A DNA stretch of 64,000 bases from Larus michahellis (lineage: Eukaryota; Chordata; Aves; Charadriiformes; Laridae). Location: the NCBI RefSeq assembly GCF_964199755.1, contig NC_133898.1, positions 32,429,985 to 32,493,984 of the forward strand, written 5' to 3'. Below are positions 14,302 to 28,400 of the stretch, piece by piece. A program made the translations under genes and the position numbers. Numbering within the stretch: the first letter of the stretch is position 1; each line of letters opens with the position of its first letter. The notes below the pieces were generated by a model. The model saw only the letters and a program-made list of their open reading frames with translations, ran no database searches and had not been told where the DNA came from.

Positions 14302-15022
14302 GTAAGGTGTAATGACTGTATTTCAGGATCAAACCCCAGCTGTGTTTGGAAATTGTATGCTGAAGCTTTCGAGCTTCAGTTCTACGCATTGGCACGTGTT
14401 TAGTTGCTTTGTTCAATTGGATTGTCAAATTTATTTTCAAACCATAAAGCATATGGTTTGAACTTACGGGCAACTTACATAGAAGGTTTAAGACTGCTAT
14501 GAGTGAAGTACAAGCTTCATCACCTATGTGCTTTAGTATTGCCTTCTAAGCAACCTAGTTTCCTTCAAGGGGAAAAATATTAGAACATCTTTAATATTTT
14601 TTGCTGGTACATATAGTTGTACAGCACTGCAGAAGTCCTATCTTTCTCTGACATGATAAAGATGTACCCAAATTCCTCACTGAAGCTCCCAGCGTGCTTA
14701 TGCTTACTTTACTTTGTCACAGCCATGACATCTTTCTCCGTGGCTTATGAGGTTATATAATGTAGTGCTTTTAGAACCCAGATAATTTTGCTTCAATTTC
14801 AGTGCAATTTATCTCCCAAACCAGGGACATAATTTTTTATTTAGCTATGTAATGGCCACATACGTGCACCTATTTAGCAACTCTAAAAATACAAAGCAGT
14901 GTTCAAACCTTCCAGCATGTGGTCCTGATGCAATTTATAATGAATTACCAGGCCAAAGACCTTGGAGATGTAGTTAACCTAGAGAAACAGCAATTGAGAA
15001 AGAATTGTTCTACAATTTGCAG

Positions 15023-15472
15023 ACCCCAAAGAGGAGAGCTGTCTGCAGAAGGGAATCTGATGTGTACGTTGGGATTGATTTGCCTGATGACTTTGCCATT
15101 AGGCGAAACTTCGCCAAAATGTCTGACTTTGTGTGTGTGTATATTTATATCCCTAGCTTTCAAGCTTCAATTAAAATTCCAGTAACATTAAAAGGGAGAG
15201 TTTTTATGCACTACCATATTTTCTGGACAGTCACTGAAAATATTGCTGATGGGATCCAGCATAAGATCCTTCTGTACCAGATAGTGCTAGGGCCCGTAGG
15301 TCAGGTATTTACTCTGAGCTGCAAGGCAGATATTAACTTTGTCTTATTCATTATTACTTTAAAATCACCACTTTTACTTTGGGTCCCATCAGCTATTATT
15401 CTGCATACTTTGATATTGAAGAGTAGATCTACAATTACTTTTGTAGTCAATCAGAAACAGACCAGGAGGTGA
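15023..15472 (+). other. Candidate exon-like open frame
   Basis: A 155-codon frame (15005-15472) contains an acceptor-like tttgcag ending at 15022. It then reads RRESDVYVGIDLPDDF and AIRRNFAKMSDF, which look protein-like in composition. The rest of the frame is low quality and hydrophobic. No homologue is recognised. Confidence 0.12.
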
Positions 15473-18400
15473 TGACCTTCATTAGCCTGAAGCATTCATT
15501 CAAGTGCACTCTGGATTATTAACTGAAAATAAAATAAATAAAACAAAACCCCAAAGCCCTAAGATGTCTGCATTATGAACACAAGCTGTTTTTGTAGGAA
15601 TTTGTTAAATAGCTTAAGTCATTTTTCTTCCTTTACTTATATGCAGTGATGGTGGGAGGGTTGCTTTCTGTGCATCTGTTCTATAAAATCAATGTGGCTG
15701 AAGAACTGAAATCAGTGTATGGTTAATGTTTTTAACAACAGAATGAAAGTATTTATTATCTTCAGGCAACAAGATAACATTGGTTTACAAGTGTGAGTAA
15801 ATGCTGCATAGATTTGAGGAAAGAGTTTATTATAACACACCTGATTTTACTAGTTTACTGATCCACCTAGTCCAGTTTTCTGCCTTTGGTAGGGTTTGTT
15901 ACTTCAAAGGAACAAGCAAGATCTAAAAATAAAGCAAGCATGGAGGAAGAAGAGTTCCTCTCTTGACTTTTACAAGCTGTCAGTTTATGCACTGCAAGAT
16001 GAAATGTAGTTACCATTAGATCATTGTCTTGCCTTAACTGTGTTATTTAAAAAAAAAAAAAAATAGGACAATCTTGAGCTCTGCTGTTGATCTGTGATAC
16101 GTTTACTACATGATCTGTGAGGGTCATTGTTTTCCTCTAGTAGTTCTCTTGGAACCACAAATATATGTGTTTTGCATAAAGTTGCTTTTTATAGGTCTTA
16201 TTTCAATATTATAGAAATAGCTGGTGAAGATTAAGCTTTATTTACTGTACCAGGATTATTTCTTTTTTTAAGTATTATGATTACTTCAATCAATACTAGT
16301 TTTGAACTGGTGCTAATGTATAATGTAACCTTGCTAATCAACATATTTTTGTTATTGTCTCATATTTCAATACTTAATAAGGATGAATATAGTGAGACAC
16401 TATCAATTTATTTCCATAATTCATGTAAGTCAGCATAGCTCAAAATAAGAATATCAGTACCCTATCAGGTCAGACCTGCCTAGCTTAGTGGCAATAGGAG
16501 GAGACACTAAATGATTTAAATATTTTTGATCTATATGGCTAATTTGCATGAATTGAAAGACTGACTGTAAGATGTAAGATACTGGCTCGATTTGAAGTAC
16601 TGTAATAATGCTTATATTGCTCATTATACCATTTAAATGCTATAATAATAGAAGTCAAAATATATCAATAGTTAAAAAGGAATGTTTTATCTTTCTGTTC
16701 ATGAAATTTACCAGTTTTTTCATTGGGATTAAGCATTTTAAAGGCACTGAACCATGATAGCCTCCCTTGATACTTTTCTCAAGAGCTGGCAGGATTGCTC
16801 TGCATCACCTTTTTCCACTCGAAGTGAAGAGGAAAGCTCCTGCTGACTTGTAGGATAGGTGAGATTCAGGCTTGGAATCTCTGTGGATGCTTGTAGGTAG
16901 ACTCAAACTCCTTTGTGGGTGTTTCTAAGCTTTCAAGTCAGCTCCAGCTTATGATTCTAGACAGTCTTCCGTGTATTTAAGGTAATAATTCATTTATGCA
17001 GCATGGTACAGGTATGGCTTCTGGTCTGTGTAGGCTTTATTATAATACTGCTTAGAATATACATTTTTATAAAGGCTTTGCTTTTGAATCTTGGAGAAAC
17101 AGCAAGCAACAGATGGACAGTCTATGCAAGACCATAAAATGAGGTTAGCACAATCCTGCCAAAATGTATAAGTTTATTAAGTGAGAGGTGACACAATATC
17201 TGTACAATTCAGATGGAAAATGGGTTCCCAAATCAGGGTGCAGGTACACTTTGCATAGAAAAGAAAAAGTCCTGTATATACAATTGACATGGTTTTGGGC
17301 TGGTGTGTTGTCATGGACACCCATGCACAAGCACGTTGTCAACAGGAGTGCATTAGGGCACTTTGCAGACATCATGCCTAACTAAGCCTTTAGGACGACC
17401 TGCTCAGCCCTGGTTTCTGAGCACTGGCAGTGGCAGAACTGCAGGTGACGGAGCTATGGCTTGATGCTTCTGGTCTGGGTGCCCTGATTTGAGGTGCCTT
17501 GTATGGGACTTGGGTAGAATTCAGGTGTTCAAGCACAATTTGTGATAAAAGGACTTCAGCACAAACGTAGTTTAAGTGGAGCCTTTATTTTAAATCCTTA
17601 AGTCTCTAAAGCTGGAAGAGAGGTGCCTTAATTTTTATTCTGAAATTTCCATGGCTCACAGTGCCTCTTGGTGGGTAAAGAGCTGTTGATTATTCTGGAT
17701 GTTGTTCTACATGTTGCTGTGTTCTGTCCACTTGTCATTCAGAGTGAAAAATAGAAACGTTTCTGTGATATGAAGTAAATCCATAGCTGGCATTGCAGTG
17801 GTTACCCTGTAACTGGTGGACTAAAAATATAACACTTTGCTACCCTAGATCCCTCAACCATAGATGTTCACTCAAGGAGCAGGCAATTCTACAGACACAC
17901 CAATACCGATGGTGATCAGAAGAATGACTCCTTTGTTCAAAGGGAGTGTTATATCTCCTTTTCATGTGTGATAGCTCACACCCAATATAGCCTTAAGGAC
18001 TGGGCTCAATATCTCAAATTAGGTCCCCTGTTATTAGGAGGATGTAGCAAAATTCTGCTGTATGCTTTACTAGAAAAGCTAGTGAACTTAAATGTAAGTT
18101 ATAGATTAAAGCCAAGCCGTCTTTCTTATCAGATTTATGAACACTTGAAAAAAACCCACACATGACACCTCAGTTTAATGAGCTTTGTAGCTAAGAGATA
18201 TATTAGAGAAATATTTTCTGAACTTAATTAGAATTTTAAAAAAATCAAGAAATGGTAATGCTTTGCTTTCTCAAACATGCTATTGATAATAGTTGCAGAT
18301 GTTTAAGCAACTTGTTTTCTGATGTTAATAATGTCAAGAACAACAAAAAAAAAATCATATACACCTCCTCCACCCCCCACCCGGAGAGTTCCTGGAATAA

Positions 18401-18899
18401 AAGCAGGAAAAGATAATTTGACACTTGTTATTTCTGCAAGAAACATCATTGTTCAAAAAGAATTAGCACATAGCAGAAACATTATAATAATTTTTCTGCT
18501 GCCGTGTCCTCCAACACGCTTAAGCTACTTTGACTGGAGATTGCTGCTGCACCAGAACACCCGTGACTGGGATGCTCCTGTGTTAAGTCATATTGCTGTG
18601 CTATGTTCTTGATAGCGTAGTGCACAGACAGCATCCAGCATGGTATGTGTGATTGATACGGCACTGTTGGATTTGGTAAACCGATAAATTACCTGAAGCA
18701 AGTACGGTGGTGATCTAAGTAATGCTTGATATTGTGGCAGATACGGCTTGTTGCAGATACTGCTTCCCCCTTTACGTTTCTCTCTTTCACAAAGCTCTGA
18801 GATCCTCGAGCAGTGCAGTGGACAGTTTGTTTTGGTTTTTAAAGGGCCTTTTAGCTAAAGAACTCGGAAGATCTGTGAGCTGCTGCCAATAAAGCTCCC

Positions 18900-18985
18900 T
18901 TACTGTGGGCTGGGTAACTAACGTTATACCCGATTTATTACAAATGACAAAACTGAGACAAGGAAATTGAGACTGCACCCTAAGT
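18900..18985 (-). mobile_element. MIR-like remnant 3' of HAAO
   Basis: On the minus strand, CAATTTCCTTGTCTCAGTTT followed by TGTCATTTGTAATAAATC resembles the MIR segment CTCAGTTTCCTCATCTGTAAAA. It spans the AATAAA candidate polyadenylation signal of HAAO. Confidence 0.35.
18934..18939 (-). terminator. Candidate HAAO polyadenylation signal (AATAAA)
   Basis: A canonical AATAAA on the minus strand, about 410 nt downstream of the HAAO stop. It lies inside a segment that resembles a MIR/CORE-SINE, which may have supplied it. Confidence 0.35.
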
Positions 18986-19229
18986 AGGCATAACATTACC
19001 TGTCCTATCTCATTTTCTACACCTTGTGGCAGAGAATTGCATTTGAAAAGATTTAACTTATTCTAGGTAGTATCATATACATTATTACATAAGTAATCCC
19101 GCTACTTGAATCTATTTTCATTTTCTTTCAGAGAACTATTTTTTTAAAGAAATTACTGATTTTGCTGAAACTTTAACTACTTGGGGGGGGCAAAAGTTTT
19201 AACTGGGCACAGCACTTGACTCCTCTTAA

Positions 19230-19235
19230 TTTAAT
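19230..19235 (-). terminator. Candidate HAAO polyadenylation signal (ATTAAA)
   Basis: ATTAAA on the minus strand lies about 115 nt beyond the HAAO stop. A second candidate, AATAAA, lies at 18934-18939, about 410 nt beyond the stop. Only transcript ends could decide between them. Confidence 0.3.
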
Positions 19236-19347
19236 GTAATCATTGTGCTAGACTATTCAAATTTTCAGGCATTCCGGCTAAAAAGTTAATTAAGATAAGG
19301 CAAATAGGTTAAACTTAGTTATCATCAAAGTCAGCTGGCACAGGAGC

Positions 19348-19426
19348 CTAGGTATAAGGCTGCTTGCGTTTTGGATCCTGAGCAATGCAGAGCGCAACAC
19401 ATTCTTCTGCTCTCTTCCAGCAGTAC
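19348..19426 (-). CDS. HAAO: HAAO exon 10 (terminal coding exon)
   Basis: This exon completes Thr261 and encodes residues 262-286, starting [20 protein letters not shown] and ending at TAG. The acceptor is tttttccag. It is the most divergent exon. The human tail reads roughly YAWERTQGSVALSVTQDP, so only W, the VAL core and QDP are obviously shared. Frame, length and position all fit. Confidence 0.9.
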
Positions 19427-22400
19427 CTGGAAAAATAGAGAGAGAGATGATCTGATGCATATGGGGGAAACCACACACTCAAACCAACAACTAGAAACAT
19501 TGATGCTACTGAAAAGTAGGGGAAAACAAACAGGTTCTGTTCTGATTACGCTTGCTCTCTTTTCATGTTGATATATCTTGTGATATTTCAGGGAATTACT
19601 CTTCACCATCACTAACGTAACCCAAACATCATGACTCGGCAGAGATGAACGTACATCTACTTATGGATGAGCCAAGGGGGAAGGCATCTATTCTGATCTC
19701 AGTAACCTGAGGATTGAAACGGAATCACCTCAGTACAGATATTATTTTAATGAAATAAGTATCTACAAATTCAATGGTATTTTCCTTGTGGTCATTGCTT
19801 TTGCATTAGCTGCTTCTGCGCCAATTGCAAAGATGGCCAGAGATCAATCAGTGTGCAATAGTGATGCATACAATAAAAGATGCCTGCTGTGCAGATCTGA
19901 TAAACGTCTTAATCCAATATGAACTGTGCTGGCAGATCTCTGCACGTGCATCATGCCATGATTTTGAAAACACACGCTCATTGACTAGACTGCAGGACTA
20001 GGAATTAATTTAATTTAAGTGATTTCACATAAGTGGTGGAAGTAATGGTGAAGGGAAGAGGTGGCTACATGTTGGATCACAGGTGCAGAGAACAGTTCTG
20101 TGCACAGCTGGATGGTTTCAGCTCTTTCAGCAAATGTTTTCAGTGCTGTACAAAAGGTGTACAAGAGGGCCACAAGTCATCACTACTATTTACTAGATCT
20201 TTCCTGTAGAAAAGAAGGCCGTTTTTGTTATCTGCCTATAATCTGTTGCACTGCATTACCAGTGAGTATACATCATCCTTCATCTTCAGGGTGGGCACTT
20301 TATCAGCTTATGCCACTCATCATAAGGCTTGGCAAGTACTTTCCCTTTCCGTTCTCTCTGGAAACTATTTTCACTGTTGTTTTGTTTTGTTGTGGTTTTT
20401 TTCACTTTACATATATCACGTGTGATTAAGATTATGAATCAGTCATATGCATCCTACACCAGGAAGAGACCTGTGTTCTTAGTCTGAACCCCAAATCTTG
20501 CTGCACTGATGTTGGTTAAGCCTGGTCTGAGGCTTAGAAGATCTGTTGTGACTGCCGATTGGTGTATTTGTGCTGTCTACCTTTATGCATGGTCTTTTGC
20601 ATGCTACTTTTTCTTGGTATTGCTTATCTTTTTTATTTTCCCAGCTTTAATAGTAAGAGGTGAACGTCTGTCTTTGTTTCCTCCTGAAGACACTTCTGCC
20701 CTGAGAAATAATGGAGGCTATTGCAGACACTGTGTCTCTGCACCAGCTGATGCCCAGACTGGTGTGGACCAAATACACAGAATTTATGTTGTTGGAAGCT
20801 GGGAAATCACACATTGAACCACTGTTCATCTCTACTCACGTAGACTGGGCAAGGACAAGCAGGCTGTCACCAGCAGACAGAGTCAGGGTTTTACCATCCA
20901 TGGTAACAGTTGATGTGCCCTCCTGAAGGGAAAGAAAGATAACCAGCTTTTAATTTTCCATGTCCTGTCACTAGCAGAAAGAAAATGCTGCAGGTAAGTA
21001 TGGAAATATTTCCTACTAAAAGAGCACTTAAAACCTGCTCTATTTCATGAGGCCTAGCTAAATATTCAGTTGATCTTTTCTGTTCAACGCTATTAGCATC
21101 AATAAAAACATGCTTCGTGATTCACTGTTGCCTATCATAAAGCAGCAACCCGTTGCCTGACCCTTGGTCGTACGCTGCTACCTATCTAACCTAGCAGCTT
21201 GCAAGTTGGTACAGCTCTGGAAATTGGAGATAACTTCCTGGAGTCCTTCAAGCTCCTCTTCTACTTTTCTGATTCCTAATATCTTTTTAAATGTTGAAAA
21301 GCAGTTCATAAGTCAGCAGGGAACTGATAGAAATTGCTAACAGGAGTCCATCTGCACTGGCATGGACTCGTCATTATCTTGTCAAGCAGAGGAGCCAGGT
21401 TCTTGCCAGCAACAAGGTCTTGATTGCACAGGCTGCTGTAAGCAGCAGTGTAAACAAATGTATTTCAAGATTATTATGTCTTTAATTAGTATTTGATGGT
21501 CCCTATGAATTTCAACAGAACAGGAACTGATAGAAATATCTGCCTCCCAAGCTAGCCTGACTTGTGTAAATGAAAAGTAGCTTTTCTCTGTTTTTTCCCT
21601 TGGGCTGCAAATGTTTCCTAGAAGCCAGCTGAATGAAGGGCATCTGGATTACTTACCACTGTGCTTTAGTATAAACAAGTTCTCAGTTAAGACTTTTTTA
21701 TTAGCTTATTCTACCTGATTCTAGTTTGACTTCAGTAGGAGGAAAAATGCTTCAAGGCAGAAGTAACAGGTGATGCTCTTTTATTGTTTGGAGGCATTCT
21801 GATGTGTTTACAGGATATACCCTAGGTAGGGTATATTAAAATCCCCACCAAAACCTGATGAAGGATGCAGGTATCTCTGACCTCAACACACAAAATGAGG
21901 AAAGAGACTATTTTTATGGTAGCTGTAGTTCACAGTTATTTTTCATGATAGTTTAAAGCTGAAGGGTGGTGCCTGTTGATGAGAAGGAAGGTAATAATTT
22001 TAATTTCTGTTGCTGGTGCTAGAAGGCTTTACTACTGTTCAGATTGAACTGAAACATGAACTCATCAGTTCACGAGTGTGAATTGTCACATACCAGCTGC
22101 CATATCCAGATATCTGAATTCTTTTTACTTTTCTCAGTTGTTCCTGGTCCATAAGCTATAACCTTTAAAAAAAAAAATTAAAAAAGAAACAGAGAAGAAA
22201 AGTAACAGATTCATCCCAGTGACCAAAGTGTACATATTCATCTTCCTACAGCATTAAAAACATTCTATTTTTACAGAAAAATATTCATAGACGATGACGT
22301 TATTTTTACAGACATTAAAATTCACATTACGTTTGGTATTCTCATATTGATTCTTACTGATAAAACGGGAACTGATCACACCTGCCACTCCTTATGCTCC

Positions 22401-25400
22401 TCTGCATCCTCACTTATCTATTCCTTCTGCCTCCTCCCACTCTCAGCTTTGCATCTATATCCTTCCTACTTCTGTTCTTGGAACAGGCACTTCCTCCTCA
22501 TGAACTCTGGGCCCTGTCAAGAGCCTGTTGAAGTAGAAAAGATTCTTCCATTAACATTAAAAAAGCTGCAGATTAGACCTTATTTTTCTCATTATCTGCC
22601 CTTTCTGTGTTCTTCCTGATGGTCCCACACTCTCTGTCATTTTGCTGTAAAATGTATTGGATTCTTCAGAGCATGACTTCAAGTAACCCAGGGAAAGAAT
22701 ATGTTTTGTAAACTATTGTGCATACAGCACAGATATCAAATGGTGACAGCTTCATTTACACCCAAACTAGGCTGTGCTTGACTAAACTGGGAAGAGCGAT
22801 GCTTTAGCACAGCCCGGGCTCTCTGGTGCTGTCCAGTTTTCCTTGTTTTCACTTTATGTATACTGAGGGGGAGGAAAAAAGTGTATTTACACACCCAGAT
22901 TAGACTTGGCACCAAGAATGCTGTTCAAACATATAGGGAAGACAAACACACTTGTGGGTAGTATTTGCATTATTCTGGTATTTCTGATTTAGGAAATGTG
23001 GGTAGGTAGGGGAGTGGAGAGAATGAGCCCTTTTAATCCTAAAGGAAATGAATGGAAATAAGGTTCAGGTTGATTTGGCGAATGGAAGAATCTCAGCTAG
23101 GAAGCCCCTGTCCTAAGCTAGTCAAATCAATGGATGAAGACAGGCGCTTCCGAAGGACAGGGCGGATTAGGACTGAGTTGTTCTGTAGGGGTGCGTAATT
23201 TTCTCTGCTGACTACATATTGTTCCCAGGCCTGGATTCACAGTCTGAACAGTAGGCACCTATTATCTCTACCTTTAAAAATATTCCTGTCTTTCAGAGAA
23301 ATTAGACCCCTCCTACCTCTGTTTCAAAGTTATCTCCAAACATACTCAAGGATTTCTTCTGTTTTATTTCACCACGATGATCATTTAACCAGCCTTGGAA
23401 GGAAAACGGCTCCATAACAGAAGTGGAATTTAGTGGGAAAGGTGTTTCTTTCAGGAGTTCATCTGTAAGGAAGGTAGTGGGGTATCAGTGACACTTGCTT
23501 CCCTTAATCTTTGCAAACATTTTACTGTTGTTTTACAGTTTGAAGGGCTCAATTTACAGATATTATCTGTAAATTAGTTAAGTCAGTTGTAACAGTGAAC
23601 AGTTCTATGGTCATTATCAGCACCTTCTAGTTGTAAAATGCATGTATTATTTGTGTATCTTTATGGAGCTGCTTCTTTGAAGCTGTTGTCAGAGCTGTTG
23701 TGCATCCACGCTTGTTAAAAATGCATTCAAACAGTATGCAACAGACTACCTACTTCTTGCTGGCATATTCTTCAGTCTCTTTCAGACCTGCTTTTGCACT
23801 GGTAAAATCTGATATATCATCTCTGAGCCTTTGCTGAGTCACCCCTAACATATTCCCATGTAAGTGGAATTAGGCCCATGGAACCCATTTACTCGACAAC
23901 TTTCATGTAGTTACTACTGGCTTTTATGTTTCTTCTCCCTTATGTGTTTTTAAATATACTGACCACAGTGAAGCAAACAGGTTATCACAACCTCAAATTT
24001 AATAAAATGCCTTTTGTGTGGTGTTCCTGGAGTTGTATCTGGACTTAATTTCCAATAATTCTCTCTCATAACTGATTTGATTTAAAATAGCTGGAGGACT
24101 GAATGCAGTTTTAGTGTAGCTGGTGAAATTCATGATTTGTGCTGTGTGTTGCTGGTATATGAAATTAGCTTTTTATGAAATTAGTCATTTACCAGCTTAC
24201 AGTGAAGTACAGAGACAGCGCAATCGCCTTGGTGATCCTAAGTAGTTTGTTCTGAGATGCCATGGGGGAACATCCATAGAGTAATTGCAAGTAATAATGC
24301 CAACTATGTGCCAGAAAAACTCACTAGAAGGCTGTCTCCCAAATGCATTGAGGTAATAAACTTGCAGCCAAATCTTAGTCTCGGTACTAGTAGTACAGTA
24401 GGTCTTTTTAAAGCACTAGTGTATTCACTTTGCAATGTTCTTCTGGTTCTTTTCTAAAGCTGTATTTCACTGCTCTGCAGTGTTTTGAATGCATCATTTC
24501 AATTTTTCATGGAAGGCCATTTCATATTCAGTCTTGAACACTACGTGAGAAGGTCAGTGCATCCAAGGGATAGCAGTGTACTGAATAATCTACTGCTGCT
24601 TAAAGGATCATAAACACTGCATATCTACATCCGTCTCCAGATAATCTGGATGGGATGCTAACCCTTTTATTCTACAAACAGGTTTTGCCATTGACATTTT
24701 TTCTCCCTTATATTAAATTAAATGGAAGAAGTCAACATGTTTCTGCAAACTATTTGTCTCAGCAGTGCCTCTTTCAGGAAATACCGAAAGCAATCTGAAG
24801 AAATTTGCAGCAAAAGAAGGAATTTTTTTATTTGAAAGCTTTTTGCCTTCAAGCTTTCTTTTAAAAAAAGAATTATACTATTACATTATTTAACTCAAAT
24901 ATTTAACACACTTTTATTGAAAAGCAAACTCCTCTGGAGAAATTAAGAAGCACCAGAAAGAAAAAGAAAATCTTTAATTTATATTTATTCTAATCTGGGC
25001 CTGGAAACATTAACAAGATCTAGTCTGAACATTCTGTATTTTATTGTTTGGTAAAAATTGGTGTTAAGGTCACTGGTGATTTATTTTCACATCGCAATAT
25101 GTCTGATTTTTTTTTTTTCTTAATTTTCACAGGTTCATCAAACTTATTTTGGAAGTAGTTAGGAATACTTATACACTTCATCCTTAAATTATGGATATAC
25201 TCAACTTTAGCTGTATTAGAACGTTGCTTTTTGGCTAGGGCAAGAGGAAAAATAAAGGTCTATAATATTATGATATATATACACAGACAGTACAGAAGAA
25301 GAAAAAATTAAGACACTTTATCAGAAGGTACTCAGTGCAATTAGTATTCAAATAGATTTTTAAGTGTTTTGTTTCATTTATAGTAGCAATCTTTACCTTC

Positions 25401-28400
25401 TAAAGTAACGTGAAGATGATAGAAGTTTTTCTCTTATCAGAATAAAACAGGTCACTCTTGAATTTAGAAAAGTCTCTTGGAATACAAGGAAGTTACCCAT
25501 TTGTAGGGCTTTCTCCTAAAATGCACATCCTAGTTGAGATAATTTAAAAACAAACTAAACCCACAGCAAAGCAAACAAACAAAAACACCAAACCTGATAT
25601 ATAGCACCCAGTGGGGTAAGAGACACATACTGAGATGCCACGGGTATCCTGCTCAGCTCAAGGGGATACATCTTCTCCACAGGTTAAGAATTCCAGCGTC
25701 AAGGTAACAAGTAAGTTTAGACTTCATATGCTGGAGAATGAATAGCAAAACGCCAAGTCTCTAGGGTAGGCACTGTGATGTTTTATGCAAGCAGAACTAT
25801 GAATGCTCCCCATGAGGTGCAAGTAATTTGGGGTGGTAGAAAAAAAGCCAAAGTACTTGGTTGTGTTTTGACCAAGAAGCAGCATAAATCTAACAATGAA
25901 AAATAACTATAAACTAAGTTCGTAGCTTAACTTCTGTGATTTATTCCACATAAACGTAATTTTGCTGGTTTTTCTCTTTCTAGTGATTTCTGACTCTAGC
26001 TGCCCTGACCAACAGGGACAATACACATGGGACAACAGTAAACAGTAACCTATGCATACTTAGGGCCAATGTAAGGTGTAACATGTCCTATGCTTACTAT
26101 GGAGCACTCACTGTTCTTGCTTGCTTGTGATGTAGAGACACTTCCTAACAGTTTCATTTACTTCCAAGTAAAGGCGGACTTTTTTTTTTTTATTCAGACT
26201 TTAAGTTTTTCAGGACAAGAGCTGTCTTTTGATACTCATCCTGTCAGCAGGCCCTGGTCTGTGATGAGGTTTTAGCTTATTACTAATTTTGATGTTAATG
26301 ATGCTTGCCCAGTGATAGCATAACAGCCTTTGAAAACTGAGTGTGGAGGAAAAGAACCTTTAGTGTGATCCAGTACAATGACTGATGTCCCTGGTCATTG
26401 CAGGGGGGTTGGAGTAGGTGACCTTTAAAGGTCCCTTCCAACCCAAACTATTCTATGATTTGATTACCTGTTACTGCAGAACAAATATGAGAGCACTGTG
26501 GCAATGAAGTATGTGACATACGTCTGACATTATTAAGGGTCTACTTGACTGAGTCCTCATTTAACCCTGATATACTTATCCTTTGCATGATGCTGAAAGC
26601 TACAGGTGCCTTAGCGCTTGTGATCTTGAGCTAATGAGTGGGATCCAATATTTTGTGATCCCACACATATTGGAGCTGAAGCTTGGGGCTTCCAAAGGAA
26701 CTGAGTCTGTCTTATCAGGCTTATATTTGGATATTGTTGCATGTATTTCTTCTTAGCCTGTACATTAGCTTTCAACAATATCTCAGGAAGTGTGAGTTGG
26801 TGTGTTTTTGGAGTTCGTATTATGCTCTAGTAATACTGTGAGACAAGGAGACAACATGCTTAATGATTAAAGGGGGTAAAAACATGCCGACAAAATGCAA
26901 GAAGATGGCAATTCTAAGCTAGTCAGCTAAAAGTCTTGTGTATTTATCTCCAAGTAATGCATCGCTAAGTGGACCATCAAATCTAATATTTTCTTACGTG
27001 CTCAGGAGATACATTTAAATAGTTCAACAGTAAAGTCCATTTTTGTAGATCATTACTATTAAATATTCATATCACAGCAATGCATTCTTTATGGGTTTTA
27101 TAGCTCTTTTCAGCTTTAAATTAGAATGTGATGATATCATGTTAAGCTGAAAAATACATCATGTTTACTGAATGAGTTTGTAAATATTTTAAAAAGGAAA
27201 TTACAGGTTTTCGAGCAAGTTGATTTCAGTTAAATAATAGAGACCGTACCGAGACTGAGAATATGAAGCTGTGCAAAAATGGAGACAACAGCTTGCAAGA
27301 AAACAGACAGTGAACATACAAGTAGTTACAGCCTCAATAGAGACCATCTAAGGAAGAGTTTGAACTTGCTGGGAGCAATGTACTTCTGATAGCAATACGG
27401 AGGATGGGTAAAAGAGGACTGCCACTGGACTGCCAGGTATACATGGGTGTACTTGCTTACCCCAAGCTCACGTTACATGGGAACTCCCCCTTCCCTACCC
27501 CAGTGACATGCCTAAGCTTTCTTGTCAAGAAATCACACCATCTCACTCTGCCAGAGTGTTTCTGGAGCCCTACTATCCCCAAGCTCTTCCCATAGCTCTC
27601 TTGCAAACCTTGTTTCTTTGAGATTTGTTGCAAAGGAAAAGAGCAATAAAGCACACAAAATACAATATATTGAAACAGTGTCAACTGTGAAACTGATGAC
27701 ATGTTGGCTTTATGAAAAACTGTATTTTTTTCAATGACATGCCATCCTTCACTTCTAGGCAGCACACTCTAGACGGAACAATCTTCGAATCTTTAAATCA
27801 CCTTATATGTTCTTACTGATTATGAAAGCTCCTCCATCCCAAGTTACTGTGCTGCCTCAGAACAGTGTGTCTCTGCATGCTGTGGCACCATCTCCACAGA
27901 AGGACGTGAGGAAGTCCCTTGCAAATGGTGTCTCCCTCTGTAAAAGCAGAAGACATCCTTATCCAAAGTGGAGCGGTTAGATCCTCTTTGTTTTATAATC
28001 CTTTAACTGAGCATAAAATGGTCCAGACTAGGGATAAGGACCTCACAAATTATTTTAGGATTATGTAGTCATTTATTTCTGTCCACTTTCTAATCATCCT
28101 TTCCATCTCGTAAAGAATACAGTTTTGCAGCATTTCACATTTAATTGCCAATGCCAGCAATAATGTATACCCTAGGATGTTCTTCCCATACGTGCCTACG
28201 TAATTCCTATGAAAACTCTGCTTTATTCTCGATGTTAACAGAAATGTCAATGAGACTAGCAGGAGTTTAACACCTCTGCAAATAAAACCTGTGGACTGAG
28301 GGACAGACTTTCAGGCATCTGGGTTTGAAAAAACAAGTAGTTAGCTCATTCCATATAAAAATCCAGAGTGAAAGCACTGACAATGACTGATTACTTTGGG

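Larger units (their letters stand above)
5304..18899. other. Intergenic 3' flank of HAAO, no gene recognised
   Basis: About 13.6 kb with no identifiable exon. A 172-codon minus-strand frame at 6807-7325 has no recognisable motif. It contains three poly(A) tracts, one GT/TA microsatellite and the two weak exon candidates listed separately. Confidence 0.65.

Noticed and set aside
20061-20429. 122-codon plus-strand open frame in HAAO intron 9
   Set aside because: Hydrophobic, T-rich translation with no domain; antisense to the intron; likely chance.
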